Source: Halomonas sp. (GTDB lineage: Bacteria > Pseudomonadota > Gammaproteobacteria > Pseudomonadales > Halomonadaceae). From it: DNA of 64,000 nt. Below the pieces are notes generated by a model that worked only from the letters and a program-made list of their open reading frames with translations, was not told where the DNA came from and made no database searches. The position numbers and the translations under genes are program-made. Shown one piece after another: positions 48,585 to 57,966 of this stretch. The first letter of the stretch is position 1; the number at the start of each line of letters is the position of its first letter. The stretch is taken from NCBI RefSeq assembly GCF_011050415.1, contig NZ_DRFS01000024.1:248001-312000 (forward strand), written 5' to 3'.

Positions 48585-48985
48585 GCGCCTGGAAAGCTTA
48601 TTTAGCCGTGGGCATAGGCAGCGGTGTGGGCAGTGTACTGCGCTATGCTGTTTCGCTTATCTCCCACGCGGCACTGGGAGGCTATTTTCCCTGGGGGACG
48701 CTGATCGTCAACGTGTTAGGTTCATGCTTGATTGGTTGGCTAGCAGCCACTATCTCTCGCTCTCCCCATGGCCTGTTAGCGCGCTTTCAGCCACTGCTTA
48801 TCGCAGGCTTGTGTGGCGGTTTTACTACTTTCTCGCTGTTTAGCTTGGAAACGTTATACCTGGTCAAATTAGACCAACCTTGGATAGCCCTGGTTTACGT
48901 CTTAATCAGCCTGCCACTTTGGATCGGTGCTGCCGTAGTGGGCGAGCGAATGGCGCTTTCGCGCTCCTATAGGATTGAGAATTAG
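48581..48985 (+). CDS. crcB: Fluoride channel subunit FluC/CrcB (second of two)
   Basis: The 134-residue, four-helix protein starts MSAWKAYLAVGIGSGVGSVLRY. PWGTLIVNVLGSCLIGWL and LCGGFTTFSLFSLETLYL again contain the pore Asn, Thr and Phe residues. It overlaps the first crcB gene and probably forms a heterodimer with it, exporting fluoride passively. The C-terminal end is followed after 5 bp by an ACR3-like transporter gene on the same strand. Confidence 0.93.
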   Translation: MSAWKAYLAVGIGSGVGSVLRYAVSLISHAALGGYFPWGTLIVNVLGSCLIGWLAATISRSPHGLLARFQPLLIAGLCGGFTTFSLFSLETLYLVKLDQPWIALVYVLISLPLWIGAAVVGERMALSRSYRIEN

Positions 48986-48990
48986 CCAAT

Positions 48991-49947
48991 ATGCGCGATC
49001 AGATGGAACAACATCAGTCATGGCTCTATCTGATTTTTATTGGCTTAGGCTTAGCGTTAGGCATTGGTGCACCGGCATTCGCTGAGCCGCTTGAACAGTT
49101 GCTCTGGCCGCTACTCGGCATGCTACTTTACGCCACTTTTACACAAATTCCTCTGCTACATATTGCCCGTAGCTTTAAGGATACCCGCTTTATAGCCGCG
49201 CTAATGGTGGGTAACTTTATTGCCATTCCAGCTTTTATAGCATTTATGGTTATATGGTTACCGCTTTCACCCGCCGTGCTGGCAGGGGTTTTACTGGTGC
49301 TACTGGTACCATGCACCGATTGGTTTATTACTTTTACACATTTAGGCAAAGGGGATACTGCCCGCGCCATTGCCGCTACCCCGCTACTGCTGATGATTCA
49401 AATGGTTGCGCTACCCCTTTACCTCTGGCTGTTTTTGGGTAAAGAGTGGTTTCAACTTGCGCTCTCTACCGAGCTAGTAAGTGCCTTTATTGGTCTTATT
49501 CTCATTCCCTTAGTCCTCGCTTGGCTCACTGAATACTATGCCCAGCGGTATAAAACAGTTGAACGCAGCGTTCAATGCCTTGGGCTAATGCCGGTGCCTT
49601 TACTGGCTTTAGTCGTATTTATGATTGCCGCATCGCAGGTAAACAGCATTGTTGGGCTTAGTCACGTGCTCGCCCAAGTGGTATTTATTTTTATTGGCTT
49701 TTTGATCTTTGCGGCAATGCTGGGTAAAGGGTTAGGCAAGATATTTAAACTGCCCGCCGCTAGCGCCAGAACCCTGGTGTTTAGCTTTGGCACGCGTAAT
49801 TCATTTGTTATGCTGCCCATCGCGCTTACGTTACCCAGTGCATGGCAGGCGGCAATAGTGGTGATTGTTTTTCAATCACTGGTAGAGTTATTTGGTATGG
49901 TGGCTTATCTGCGCTGGGTACCCAGCAAGTTACTACCTGACGCTTAA
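48991..49947 (+). CDS. ACR3/bile-acid-sodium-symporter-like transporter
   Basis: The 318-residue protein has about ten membrane segments. It carries VPCTDWFITFTHLGKGD and FQSLVELFGMV, placing the conserved Cys and Glu essential in ACR3 arsenite permeases at the expected helices. ACR3 proteins extrude arsenite; more distant members of this superfamily move bile acids or other anions. No arsenate reductase or ArsR is adjacent. The 5-bp spacing from crcB suggests co-transcription as a toxic-anion efflux unit. A weak SD makes the exact start (48991 or the ATG four codons later) uncertain. Confidence 0.75.
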   Translation: MRDQMEQHQSWLYLIFIGLGLALGIGAPAFAEPLEQLLWPLLGMLLYATFTQIPLLHIARSFKDTRFIAALMVGNFIAIPAFIAFMVIWLPLSPAVLAGVLLVLLVPCTDWFITFTHLGKGDTARAIAATPLLLMIQMVALPLYLWLFLGKEWFQLALSTELVSAFIGLILIPLVLAWLTEYYAQRYKTVERSVQCLGLMPVPLLALVVFMIAASQVNSIVGLSHVLAQVVFIFIGFLIFAAMLGKGLGKIFKLPAASARTLVFSFGTRNSFVMLPIALTLPSAWQAAIVVIVFQSLVELFGMVAYLRWVPSKLLPDA

Positions 49948-51102
49948 TTAGCTAACACGGTAGTAACCACCTGGAATACCCTGTTTGCTCATTACCAGCT
50001 GCCATAATTGAATTTCCCTGGCACGAAAAACGCCCGCACAACTGAGCAAGTAGTAGCGCCACATACGGTAAAAATGCTCTCCATACTGCGCTTTAAACGT
50101 CGGCCAATGGGTTTCAAAATTCTTGTGCCATGCCATTAGGGTGCGATCATAATCAGCACCGAAATTGTGCACATCCTCCACCACAAATATGGCTTCGGCG
50201 GCATCCATGATTTGTCCCAGAGTGGGCAATTCACCATTGGGAAAAATGTACTTATCTATCCATGGATCCGTCACTGTATTGCTCAAATTCTTGCCAATGG
50301 TATGCAGCAAAAACAGTCCGTCATCTTTCAAACAGCGGTTGGCGACGGTCATATACTCACGGTAGTTTTTATGGCCCACGTGTTCAAACATGCCAATGCT
50401 AACGATACGGTCAAACTGCTCGCTTTCATTGCGATAATCCTGCAGACGAAACTCTACCGGCAAGCCGGTTTTAAGTAGCCGATTACCAAATTCTGCCTGC
50501 TCTTTGGAAATAGTAAGACCAACACACTCCACACCATAATGCTCAGCAGCGTAAGCCATAAAGCTGCCCCAGCCGCAGCCGATATCAAGCACGCGCATTC
50601 CTGACTTTAATTGTAGTTTGCGGCAGATAAGATCAAGCTTGGCTTCTTGGGCTTCATCCAGCGTTTGAGCGTTTTTCCAGTAACCACAGGTATACGTCAT
50701 ACGCTGGTCAAGCATAGCAGCGTAGAAATCGTTACCGAGATCGTAGTGCTTTTCACCGACTTCCCATGCTTTCTTAGCCGTCTGGCGGTTCAGCAATCGC
50801 GACCTTAAAGAGTAATAAATCAACTGGGTGGGCTTGATGCGCTGCCCAATCTGGGCGCGCATTAAACGAAAAAATAGCTCGTCTAGTCGCTCCACTTCCC
50901 ATTCACCCTTCATATAACTTTCGCCAAGGCCCAGGTTGCCTTTCGAAAGGGCGCTATCAATAACGCCAGGGGCTTTTAATTGCAGGTCCCACGGGCGCTC
51001 GCCATTGAGTTGAATATCGGCTTTTGCCAGTAATTCTGCGATAAAGCGATGGGAGGGAGAATCTTCATCGAAGCCAACAGGCGATTTTTCCAACATTGGC
51101 AT
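49948..51102 (-). CDS. cfa: Cyclopropane-fatty-acyl-phospholipid synthase
   Basis: SAM-dependent enzyme that converts unsaturated acyl chains of membrane lipids to cyclopropane rings. GNLGLGESYMKGEWEVE, the SAM loop VLDIGCGWGSFMAYAA and SIGMFEHVGHKNYREY identify it. About 384 residues, as in E. coli. The start could be the ATG at 51102 or a TTG at 51108 with GAGGAG at better spacing. Its stop codon abuts the stop of the ACR3-like gene without a gap. The enzyme is usually RpoS-dependent and linked to salt and acid stress. Confidence 0.95.
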   Translation of the reverse strand: MPMLEKSPVGFDEDSPSHRFIAELLAKADIQLNGERPWDLQLKAPGVIDSALSKGNLGLGESYMKGEWEVERLDELFFRLMRAQIGQRIKPTQLIYYSLRSRLLNRQTAKKAWEVGEKHYDLGNDFYAAMLDQRMTYTCGYWKNAQTLDEAQEAKLDLICRKLQLKSGMRVLDIGCGWGSFMAYAAEHYGVECVGLTISKEQAEFGNRLLKTGLPVEFRLQDYRNESEQFDRIVSIGMFEHVGHKNYREYMTVANRCLKDDGLFLLHTIGKNLSNTVTDPWIDKYIFPNGELPTLGQIMDAAEAIFVVEDVHNFGADYDRTLMAWHKNFETHWPTFKAQYGEHFYRMWRYYLLSCAGVFRAREIQLWQLVMSKQGIPGGYYRVS

Positions 51103-51223
51103 GTTCAAGGTAGGCTCCTCGCGCTATTCCAGTGAGTGAATAGGTAACAACCTGACTATCAGCATAGAACTGCATTGCAATATGAGCATTATTAGATGAA
51201 GTGTTTTTATGAACTATAGGCGT

Positions 51224-51260
51224 AAAAAAGCCGGCACACTCAAGAAAGCGAAGGCCGACT
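51224..51260 (-). terminator. Terminator downstream of the UspA gene
   Basis: On the minus strand AGTCGGC pairs with GCCGGCT (one G-T pair) over an 18-nt loop, followed by TTTTTT. Confidence 0.65.
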
Positions 51261-51304
51261 GCGGGGAAATACTCAATGCGAGCTAATCTTCGTTTAGAAA
51301 AGTC

Positions 51305-52162
51305 TTAGCGCAAAATCAGCACCGGTATACGGCTACCGCGTAGCATCGCGGTCGTGGTGCTACCGACCAGCATATGGCGAATACGCGAGTGCCCATAGGC
51401 ACCCATGACCAGCAAATCTATGCTGTGCTCTTTAGCGTAACCATGCAGCGCTTCATCCACTTCACCCGCGCGAATATGCCCTTCTGCTTGATGCCCTGCT
51501 TCACGCAACGTGCTTAGCGCCCAATCAAGTTGGGAACGGTTTTCTGCGGTATCTGCACCAACGATCAGCACGCGACACTCGGTACTGGTAAAGAGAGGTG
51601 AGCGCGCAAGCATTTCCACGCCTTTAAGGGCTGTTTTACTACCGTCAAACGCAATCAATATTTTTTCGGGGCGCTTGAATATTTTCGGCACCATCAGAAT
51701 CGGGCGGTGCATTTCACGCACCACCCGCTCAAGGTTAGAGCCTAAGTGGCCACTGGCTTGGTGGGCGGTTTCACCGCGTTTACCCACCACCAGCAAGCGC
51801 ACGTCTTTCTCAAGTTCTACTAAGGTTTCTACTAGCGTGCCGTTCAACTGGCGAGTGCTGGGATCATTAACTCCATCTTCCACTGCGCGCGCTTTAGCCG
51901 CTTCGAGCATGTGTTTGCCCTGCTCACGATTGACCTTGGCACGTTGCTCATCCAGCTCAGAAAGCTCTTTCATCAACTGCTCGCGGGCACCAAAACGCAG
52001 GTTACCTGAAAGATTTTGCTCTCCCGGCACTTGAGCACGGTTATCCACTACATGCACAAAGGTCAGCGGTGCATTTAAGGCCAAGCTTGCCCAGGCAGCG
52101 TAATCGCAAACGCCCTCAGCAAACTGTGAACCGTCAATGGCGGCCATTACTTGATCAGTCAT
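51305..52162 (-). CDS. Universal stress protein with two UspA domains
   Basis: The 285-residue protein consists of two tandem Usp folds, about residues 1-145 and 155-285. The second contains ILIAFDGSKTALKG and a GAYGHSRIRHMLVGSTTTAMLR nucleotide-binding block (G2xG9xGS/T). The first ends in GKRGETAHQASGHLGSNLE. The ATG at 52162 has AAGGAG 6 nt upstream. It lies 18 bp downstream of the SulP gene on the same strand. Pairing of Usp with SLC26/SulP transporters is recurrent, suggesting regulation of or by transport. Confidence 0.9.
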   Translation of the reverse strand: MTDQVMAAIDGSQFAEGVCDYAAWASLALNAPLTFVHVVDNRAQVPGEQNLSGNLRFGAREQLMKELSELDEQRAKVNREQGKHMLEAAKARAVEDGVNDPSTRQLNGTLVETLVELEKDVRLLVVGKRGETAHQASGHLGSNLERVVREMHRPILMVPKIFKRPEKILIAFDGSKTALKGVEMLARSPLFTSTECRVLIVGADTAENRSQLDWALSTLREAGHQAEGHIRAGEVDEALHGYAKEHSIDLLVMGAYGHSRIRHMLVGSTTTAMLRGSRIPVLILR

Positions 52163-52180
52163 CACGCTCTCCTTGTGGGC

Positions 52181-53671
52181 TTAGTGACCGCCCATCAATT
52201 TTTCAACGGCAGCAGGATCATTGTGTACCGCATAGCGATCAACGACGGTCGCGCTCGCTTCATTCAAGCCAATGAGTTCGACCTCGGTGCCTTCGCGGCG
52301 AAACTTAATCACTATCCGGTCGAGCGCCTGAACAGCAGTAACATCCCAAAAATGCGCTTTAGAGAGGTCAATAGTGACTTTATCGATACTCTCTTTGAGA
52401 TCAAAGGCGGCCATGAAACGTTCTGATGAGGCAAAAAATACCTGACCTACCACCTGATATTCACGCTCCTTACCGGGTTCTACTTCTTTTGAGCCGATAT
52501 AGAGGATGTTGCCGACTTTGTTGGCAAAGAACATTGCCGCTAACAGAACACCAACAAATACACCGATGGCTAAGTTATGCGTGCCAACGGTGACCGCGAC
52601 GGTAGCCAGCATGACAATGTTGGTACTTAAAGGGTGCTTCTTCAGATCACGAATCGACTCCCAGCTAAAGGTGCCGATTGAAACCATAATCATCACCGCG
52701 ACCAACGCGGCCATGGGAATTTGCGATACCCACTCGGAGAGAAACACCACCATCAGCAGCAGCACAACACCTGCAATTAACGTTGAAAGACGCGTACGGC
52801 CACCGGATTTGATATTGATCACCGATTGACCAATCATGGCGCAGCCCGCCATACCACCCATTAAACCTGAACCAATATTGGCGATGCCTTGGCCCTTGCA
52901 CTCGCGGTTTTTATCGCTAGGCGTATCGGTTAAATCATCAACGATAGTGGCGGTCATCATCGACTCAAGTAGGCCAACGACTGTGAGCATCAACGCGTAC
53001 GGCAGAATTATCCATAGTGTTTCAAGATTAAGCGGTACGTCCGGCCACAGGAAGATAGGCAATGTATCGGGCAGCTCGCCCATATCACCCACACTGCGTA
53101 TATCCATGCCGCTCACCATATACACCACGGTTAGCACGACAATACACACCAACGGCGAAGGAATGGATTTCCCCACCACTGGTACATAGGGGAAAAGGTA
53201 AATGATCCCCAAACCGACGATGGTCATGACATAAACATGGTACGTAACGTTAGTCAGCTCGGGCAGTTGCGCCATAAAAATCAAAATTGCCAGCGCATTT
53301 ACAAACCCGGTGACAACAGAACGGGATACAAAGCGCATGAGTTCGGCAAGCTTTAAGTAGCCTGCCACAATTTGCAGCGCACCCGTTAGCAACGTTGCGG
53401 CCAGCAGGTACTCAAGGCCATGCTCGCGTACCAACGTCACCATCAGCAGTGCCATGGCGCCGGTCGCGGCAGAAATCATGCCAGGGCGACCGCCTGTAAA
53501 TGCAATGACTACGGCAATACAAAAAGAGGCATAGAGGCCAACTTTAGGGTCAACACCCGCGATAATGGAAAAAGCGATTGCTTCGGGTATGAGTGCCAAC
53601 GCGACCACAATTCCCGAAAGCGTGTCGCCTTTAATATTGGAAAACCACTCTTGCTTACTGAAAAGAGCCAT
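52181..53671 (-). CDS. SulP-family anion transporter with STAS domain (sulfate/bicarbonate type)
   Basis: The 496-residue protein has a transmembrane domain of about 10-14 segments beginning [20 protein letters not shown], the SulP signature. [21 protein letters not shown] and [20 protein letters not shown] blocks precede a C-terminal STAS domain at about residues 390-480 ([21 protein letters not shown]). Marine and halophilic relatives transport bicarbonate or sulfate; the substrate cannot be fixed here. The ATG at 53671 is used because homologues start near [16 protein letters not shown]. Co-oriented with usp. Confidence 0.9.
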   Translation of the reverse strand: MALFSKQEWFSNIKGDTLSGIVVALALIPEAIAFSIIAGVDPKVGLYASFCIAVVIAFTGGRPGMISAATGAMALLMVTLVREHGLEYLLAATLLTGALQIVAGYLKLAELMRFVSRSVVTGFVNALAILIFMAQLPELTNVTYHVYVMTIVGLGIIYLFPYVPVVGKSIPSPLVCIVVLTVVYMVSGMDIRSVGDMGELPDTLPIFLWPDVPLNLETLWIILPYALMLTVVGLLESMMTATIVDDLTDTPSDKNRECKGQGIANIGSGLMGGMAGCAMIGQSVINIKSGGRTRLSTLIAGVVLLLMVVFLSEWVSQIPMAALVAVMIMVSIGTFSWESIRDLKKHPLSTNIVMLATVAVTVGTHNLAIGVFVGVLLAAMFFANKVGNILYIGSKEVEPGKEREYQVVGQVFFASSERFMAAFDLKESIDKVTIDLSKAHFWDVTAVQALDRIVIKFRREGTEVELIGLNEASATVVDRYAVHNDPAAVEKLMGGH

Positions 53672-54227
53672 TGGGAGTCCACTGTTTAAGTTCAAGATAA
53701 GCCGAGCCGTAGCATTACGCGCCACCAAAGAAGCTAAACATTAGTGTTCGCTAACAACGCAAAATACGGGATCGATTAGTCAATCCGCCATAGAGGCAGA
53801 AGAGCGGCAATAGCGTGCTGCAACGCCGTGACCACGTGATGAACGTGTTTAGGCGTATCGCTAGGAAGGGGAACCTAGGGTGGAGTCATCAGCCCTGAGA
53901 TTGGTCGTGCCTGTGCTGCATTTACGCGGATCATTGCCGTTATGCCTTGCTGTAAAATAAAGCGGGGGATAAAGCTTAGGTTGCAATAAGCGCGCAGAGT
54001 CTAACAGTAATGTTGCTTTACTGCACCCTTAAAGCAACCGCGGCTACGCCCTTCGCAGGGTGCCCAGTGACGCTATTTTGGCGTACCATTGTCTGTAAAT
54101 TGCAGCATACTTAGTCTATCTAACTCAGCCTCAGTTACCTTAGTCTCAACTAACAAATTGAAGCGGCAGTAGTCTGTATTTAATGGATTTCAATTGAACA
54201 AACCTACCTATTAACGAGGAACAGTAC
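53672..54227. other. 556-bp non-coding interval between the SulP gene and the isocitrate dehydrogenase gene
   Basis: No supported ORF. Small inverted repeats are present: CTAGG...CCTAG near 53861-53880, a GGGTGGAG...CAGCCC stretch after it, and CGCCCT-TCGC-AGGGTG near 54048. The interval should contain divergent promoters for the two flanking genes and could hide a small RNA. I could not match it to a known riboswitch, 6S or SRP RNA. Confidence 0.4.
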
Positions 54228-55241
54228 ATGAGCCAGTCTATTGCAGTCATCAAGGGCGACGGCATTGGCCCCGAAATTATGGAGGCCACGCTGCGTGTAC
54301 TGGACGCGTTAGATTGTGGCTTAACCTACCAGCATATTGATGCAGGCTTAGGCGCACTTGAAAAGCATGGCACGCTGATTCCCCAGGCGTCGCTGGATGC
54401 CATCGAGAAATACGGCATCGCATTAAAAGGCCCGCTCACCACGCCGATTGGTAAAGGCTTCTCATCGATTAACGTACAGCTACGCCGTCACTTTGACCTT
54501 TACGCTAACGTGCGCCCGGCCATTAGTTTCCCCGGCACTCGTTCACGCTACGACGGTATCGACATGATCACCGTGCGTGAAAACACCGAAGGCGCCTATC
54601 TTTCTGACGGTCAGCAAATGATCGACGACGGTGATACCGGCATATCCATTATCAAAGTAACCCGCAAAGGCTCTGAACGTATTGTGCGCTACGCCTTTGA
54701 GCTGGCGAAAAGCAATGGTCGCAAAAAAGTCACTGCGGTACACAAAGCCAACATCATCAAAACCAGTTCTGGGCTATTTTTGGACGTTGCACGAGAAATC
54801 GCCAAAGAGTATCCCGAAATCGAATTTCAAGAGATGATTGTGGATAACGCCTGCATGCAGTTGGTCATGAACCCACATCAGTTTGATGTCGTGGTCACCA
54901 CCAACCTGTTTGGTGACATTCTCTCTGACCTGTGTGCAGGCTTGGTGGGCGGTTTGGGTCTAGCGCCGGGAGCAAACATTGGCGAGAAAGCGGCAATTTT
55001 TGAAGCGGTACACGGCTCCGCGCCAGATATCGAAGGTAAAAATATCGCTAACCCTTGTGCCCTACTGCTTGCCGCCGCGCAAATGCTCGATCATTTAGGC
55101 ATGGGAGATAAAGGCACCGCTATTCGGCAAGGTATTCGTACTGTGCTAGAGACCCGTCGCGATATGGTCACTCCTGATATGGGCGGCACCGGTACCACAG
55201 AGTCCTTTGCCCAAGCCCTAGTTGAGTACGTTAGCGCCTGA
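54228..55241 (+). CDS. NAD-type isocitrate dehydrogenase (IDH/IPMDH family)
   Basis: Decarboxylating dehydrogenase of 337 residues. [13 protein letters not shown] opens the fold and [17 protein letters not shown] is the IDH block. [21 protein letters not shown] contains the substrate-site Ser, Asn and Arg residues. [16 protein letters not shown] has the Asp that selects NAD over NADP. It resembles short NAD-IDH (mitochondrial-like) more than IPMDH; a homoisocitrate or tartrate role cannot be fully excluded. A clear GAGGA SD precedes the ATG. It is alone, with large spacers on both sides. Confidence 0.85.
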   Translation: MSQSIAVIKGDGIGPEIMEATLRVLDALDCGLTYQHIDAGLGALEKHGTLIPQASLDAIEKYGIALKGPLTTPIGKGFSSINVQLRRHFDLYANVRPAISFPGTRSRYDGIDMITVRENTEGAYLSDGQQMIDDGDTGISIIKVTRKGSERIVRYAFELAKSNGRKKVTAVHKANIIKTSSGLFLDVAREIAKEYPEIEFQEMIVDNACMQLVMNPHQFDVVVTTNLFGDILSDLCAGLVGGLGLAPGANIGEKAAIFEAVHGSAPDIEGKNIANPCALLLAAAQMLDHLGMGDKGTAIRQGIRTVLETRRDMVTPDMGGTGTTESFAQALVEYVSA

Positions 55242-55766
55242 TTAAGTTTTATGTTTTTAATAGAGCAGGCAATAATGCCTGCTCTAGCATTATCTACTAC
55301 TTACTTCTAACTATTAACTTTCTTGCTGCCATTAACAATTACTTATCTATTAACGCCTCCTTACCTATTCGCTTTTTCATTTATTGTATTTTCTCCTCAA
55401 CAATCACACGCCCTAACTCTAAATAAGAACAATATTATCTCTGCGCGTCTTTGTGATTCCCCCCCCGGCCAACGACTTCCTCCTTCCAGAAGTCACCTTA
55501 AAACAGAAAAATCTTATACAAAAGTGTAGAAAAAAACCAAAAAATGCAAAAAAAAAATGTCTTTATTTCAGATTTATCTAAAATTACTATACAATACCTA
55601 TGCAATCAGATCTTGCACGTAATTATTGAATCTTGGTTCTGCGAAGCATTCAGCGATCACAATTGCAAAGCTTTGTGACGTATATGCTTAAGGTAATGCT
55701 TTCCAAGTTGGTCTGTTCTAACCTTGCGAATATAACGTCAACACACTTAACTAACAGGGATCAGCC
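55242..55766. other. 525-bp AT-rich interval upstream of the double-PAS gene
   Basis: The interval is visibly more AT-rich than its surroundings, with an eight-C run at 55459-55466, a run of ten A at 55548-55557 and neighbouring A-tracts. Short ORFs inside have no coding character. It probably contains the promoter of the PAS gene. The A-tracts could bend DNA or bind nucleoid proteins such as MvaT/H-NS-like factors. Confidence 0.5.
55261..55286 (+). terminator. Stem-loop after the isocitrate dehydrogenase gene
   Basis: A perfect 11-bp stem (TAGAGCAGGCA / TGCCTGCTCTA) with a 4-nt loop lies 19 bp after the stop. The U-run is poor. Confidence 0.65.
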
Positions 55767-57038
55767 ATGTTTTCACTTTTCTCTTCTGGTGGGTTACACA
55801 GCGCACTTAAACAGCACACTGCTTGCATTTCCTTTACACCGGAAGGGATTATCCTAGAGGCAAGCGAGCCGTTTCTAAATACCGTGGGTTATACGCTTGA
55901 TCAGATAAAAGGCCAGCACCACCGGATGTTTTGCTCGACTGAAGAAGCGAACAGCCGCGAATACCATGCTTTTTGGCAAGCATTAGGCACTGGGGAGAGC
56001 CAGCACGGGCGCTATAAGCGTATTAATTCCCACGGGGAGGAAATCTGGCTGGAAGCGACATATTTGCCTGTTAAGAACCGTAGAGGCAAAATTCTGCATG
56101 TATTCAAAGTTGCTAATGATGTAACGCAAAAGCACCAAAGTTCTGCTCGCGAAAGGGCCGTTTTGGAAGCGCTTGACAGTTCAATGGCCGTTATTGAGTT
56201 TACTCCTGACGGCGAGATCCTGAATGCTAATGACAACTTTCAACGCACAATGGGCTACACCCATGCAGAGCTGATGGGCAAGCACCATGAAATATTTTGC
56301 CCCGCAGATTTTTACCAAGTACAGCCTCACTTTTGGCGAGACCTTTCCCATGGCAAGGGAATGCAGGGAAAATTTGAACGGATTGATTCCCACGGCAGAA
56401 GTGTATGGTTAGAGGCTACTTATAATCCTATTAAGGATAGCCAGGGCAACGTTGTTAAAGTGGTGAAATTTGCCACTAATATCACCCGCTCTGTGGAAAT
56501 GGCTGATTCTGCTACGCGGGCTGTGCTGGCAGCTCAAAGCACATCTTCTCAGACCGAGCAAATTGCGCAAAATGGCCTCAACCACCTGCAGCGAGTTGTA
56601 CAAGATGCTCAAACGGCGGCACTAACACTAGCCGAAGCCCAGCAATTAATAGCGGCATTGAACAAACAGTCGCTAAGCATTAATAGCATTACCGAGTCGA
56701 TTGCGCGTATCGCTAATCAAACCAACCTGCTTTCCCTAAATGCTGCCGTTGAAGCTGCGCGCGCAGGAGAGCAAGGCCGAGGTTTTGCAGTGGTAGCCAA
56801 CGAAGTGAGGCGTCTCGCCAAGGGCTCTAGCGAGGCGGTAGATGATATTACCCGAGTACTTAAAGAGAATACCGCTCTTGTGGAACGTACCACCCAAGCG
56901 ATGCAACTAGTAGTCAAACAAGGTGAGTCTAGTCAGACCAGCGTTAGTGAAATCGAAACGATTGTTAATGAGATACTGATCGGTGCACGCAGTGTTTCAA
57001 ACTCAATTGACCAACTGGCGCTGGAATCATCGCACTAA
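55767..57038 (+). CDS. Soluble double-PAS methyl-accepting chemotaxis-type protein
   Basis: The 423-residue protein has two similar PAS domains with PAC motifs at about residues 17-125 and 139-245 ([16 protein letters not shown] and [16 protein letters not shown] are parallel). A chemoreceptor signalling helix pair at about 250-423 contains the hairpin tip [20 protein letters not shown] and the block [13 protein letters not shown]. No membrane segments are visible. Such soluble receptors sense redox or energy state via PAS-bound cofactors and signal to CheA. The signalling part is short after the tip (about 85 residues). AGGGA lies before the ATG. No other che genes are nearby. Confidence 0.9.
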   Translation: MFSLFSSGGLHSALKQHTACISFTPEGIILEASEPFLNTVGYTLDQIKGQHHRMFCSTEEANSREYHAFWQALGTGESQHGRYKRINSHGEEIWLEATYLPVKNRRGKILHVFKVANDVTQKHQSSARERAVLEALDSSMAVIEFTPDGEILNANDNFQRTMGYTHAELMGKHHEIFCPADFYQVQPHFWRDLSHGKGMQGKFERIDSHGRSVWLEATYNPIKDSQGNVVKVVKFATNITRSVEMADSATRAVLAAQSTSSQTEQIAQNGLNHLQRVVQDAQTAALTLAEAQQLIAALNKQSLSINSITESIARIANQTNLLSLNAAVEAARAGEQGRGFAVVANEVRRLAKGSSEAVDDITRVLKENTALVERTTQAMQLVVKQGESSQTSVSEIETIVNEILIGARSVSNSIDQLALESSH

Positions 57039-57065
57039 CCAACGCCAGCCTAGCGCTGGCGTTGG
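57039..57065. terminator. Stem-loop between the double-PAS and peroxiredoxin genes
   Basis: A perfect 11-bp stem (CCAACGCCAGC / GCTGGCGTTGG) with a 5-nt loop starts at the stop codon of the PAS gene. The U-run is weak. Confidence 0.6.
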
Positions 57066-57093
57066 AATTTGACTGGCCAAGAATCTCGACTGC

Positions 57094-57744
57094 TTAACGC
57101 AATGGCGTCTTACGTAAATATGGCAAAACAGTCTCATATTCGCCGTATTTCTGTTTGGCATCTTCATTAGAGACGCTGGGCGGAATGATAACATCTTGGC
57201 CAACGGTCCAATCCGCAGGAGTAGCTACGCCATACTTCACCGTTGTTTGCAGCGCATCCAAGGCGCGCAAAATTTCCGCAAAGTTACGTCCTACGGTCAT
57301 TGGATAAGTCATCGAAAGTTTCAACTGCTTATCAGGTCCGATAATGAACACTGACCTCACTGTGGCACTATGTGCTGGTGTGCGTCCATCTGGTAGATAG
57401 GCATCTTCAGGCAGCATGTCGAACAGCTTGGAAACGTTCAAACTATCGTCAGCGACAATCGGAAAGCCAACCTCACTTCCACTAAACGTCTGGATATCGG
57501 TTGCCCAGCGCTTGTGATCTTCAACACCATCGACCGATACACCGATCACTTTGGTGCCACGTTTTTCCCACTCAGCGCTCAGCTGCGCTACCGCGCCAAA
57601 CTCGGTGGTGCATACCGGCGTAAAATCCTTGGGATGAGAAAATAGAATTGCCCAGCTATCCCCAATCCACTCATGAAAGCGAATCGGCCCTTGGCTGGTG
57701 TCTGCTTCGAAATCAGGCACAACTGCATTAATACGTAGAGACAT
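57094..57744 (-). CDS. 1-Cys peroxiredoxin (Prx6 family)
   Basis: Thiol peroxidase of 216 residues. The peroxidatic Cys45 sits in HPKDFTPVCTTEFGA. The conserved Arg of the Prx6 family lies in GRTPAHSATVRSVFIIGPDK. The long C-terminal dimerisation segment ends KYGEYETVLPYLRKTPLR. The protein lacks the C-terminal VCP motif of 2-Cys types. It removes hydrogen or alkyl peroxides. It is monocistronic, converging on the double-PAS gene. Confidence 0.94.
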   Translation of the reverse strand: MSLRINAVVPDFEADTSQGPIRFHEWIGDSWAILFSHPKDFTPVCTTEFGAVAQLSAEWEKRGTKVIGVSVDGVEDHKRWATDIQTFSGSEVGFPIVADDSLNVSKLFDMLPEDAYLPDGRTPAHSATVRSVFIIGPDKQLKLSMTYPMTVGRNFAEILRALDALQTTVKYGVATPADWTVGQDVIIPPSVSNEDAKQKYGEYETVLPYLRKTPLR

Positions 57745-57906
57745 GCTTCCTCCTCAATCGGGCTATTGATGCCCTAATACCTTATTTGACTTACAACACC
57801 CTCACTATAGATCATTTAGCGCTAAGACAGCGAATATCTTCGTAAGCAGGTCATACTCTTCAATAGCGCACGTCATGCGCGATTCTAAGTACTGTCAAAA
57901 TAGCGA

Positions 57907-57928
57907 AACGGCGCCCTAAAGCGCCGTT
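57907..57928 (-). terminator. Terminator after the CNNM/CBS gene
   Basis: An 8-bp stem AACGGCGC / GCGCCGTT with a 6-nt loop is followed on the minus strand by TCGCTATTTT. The remaining spacer up to the peroxiredoxin start shows no ORF. Confidence 0.55.
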
Positions 57929-57966
57929 ATTGACAAAAGCTGACTGCTAACGCTTTGCTTCTCCTG

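Noticed and set aside
55323..55857. Short ORFs in the AT-rich spacer before the PAS gene
   Set aside because: Composition follows the AT-rich spacer, no SD, no conserved pattern; the last one runs out of frame into the PAS gene.
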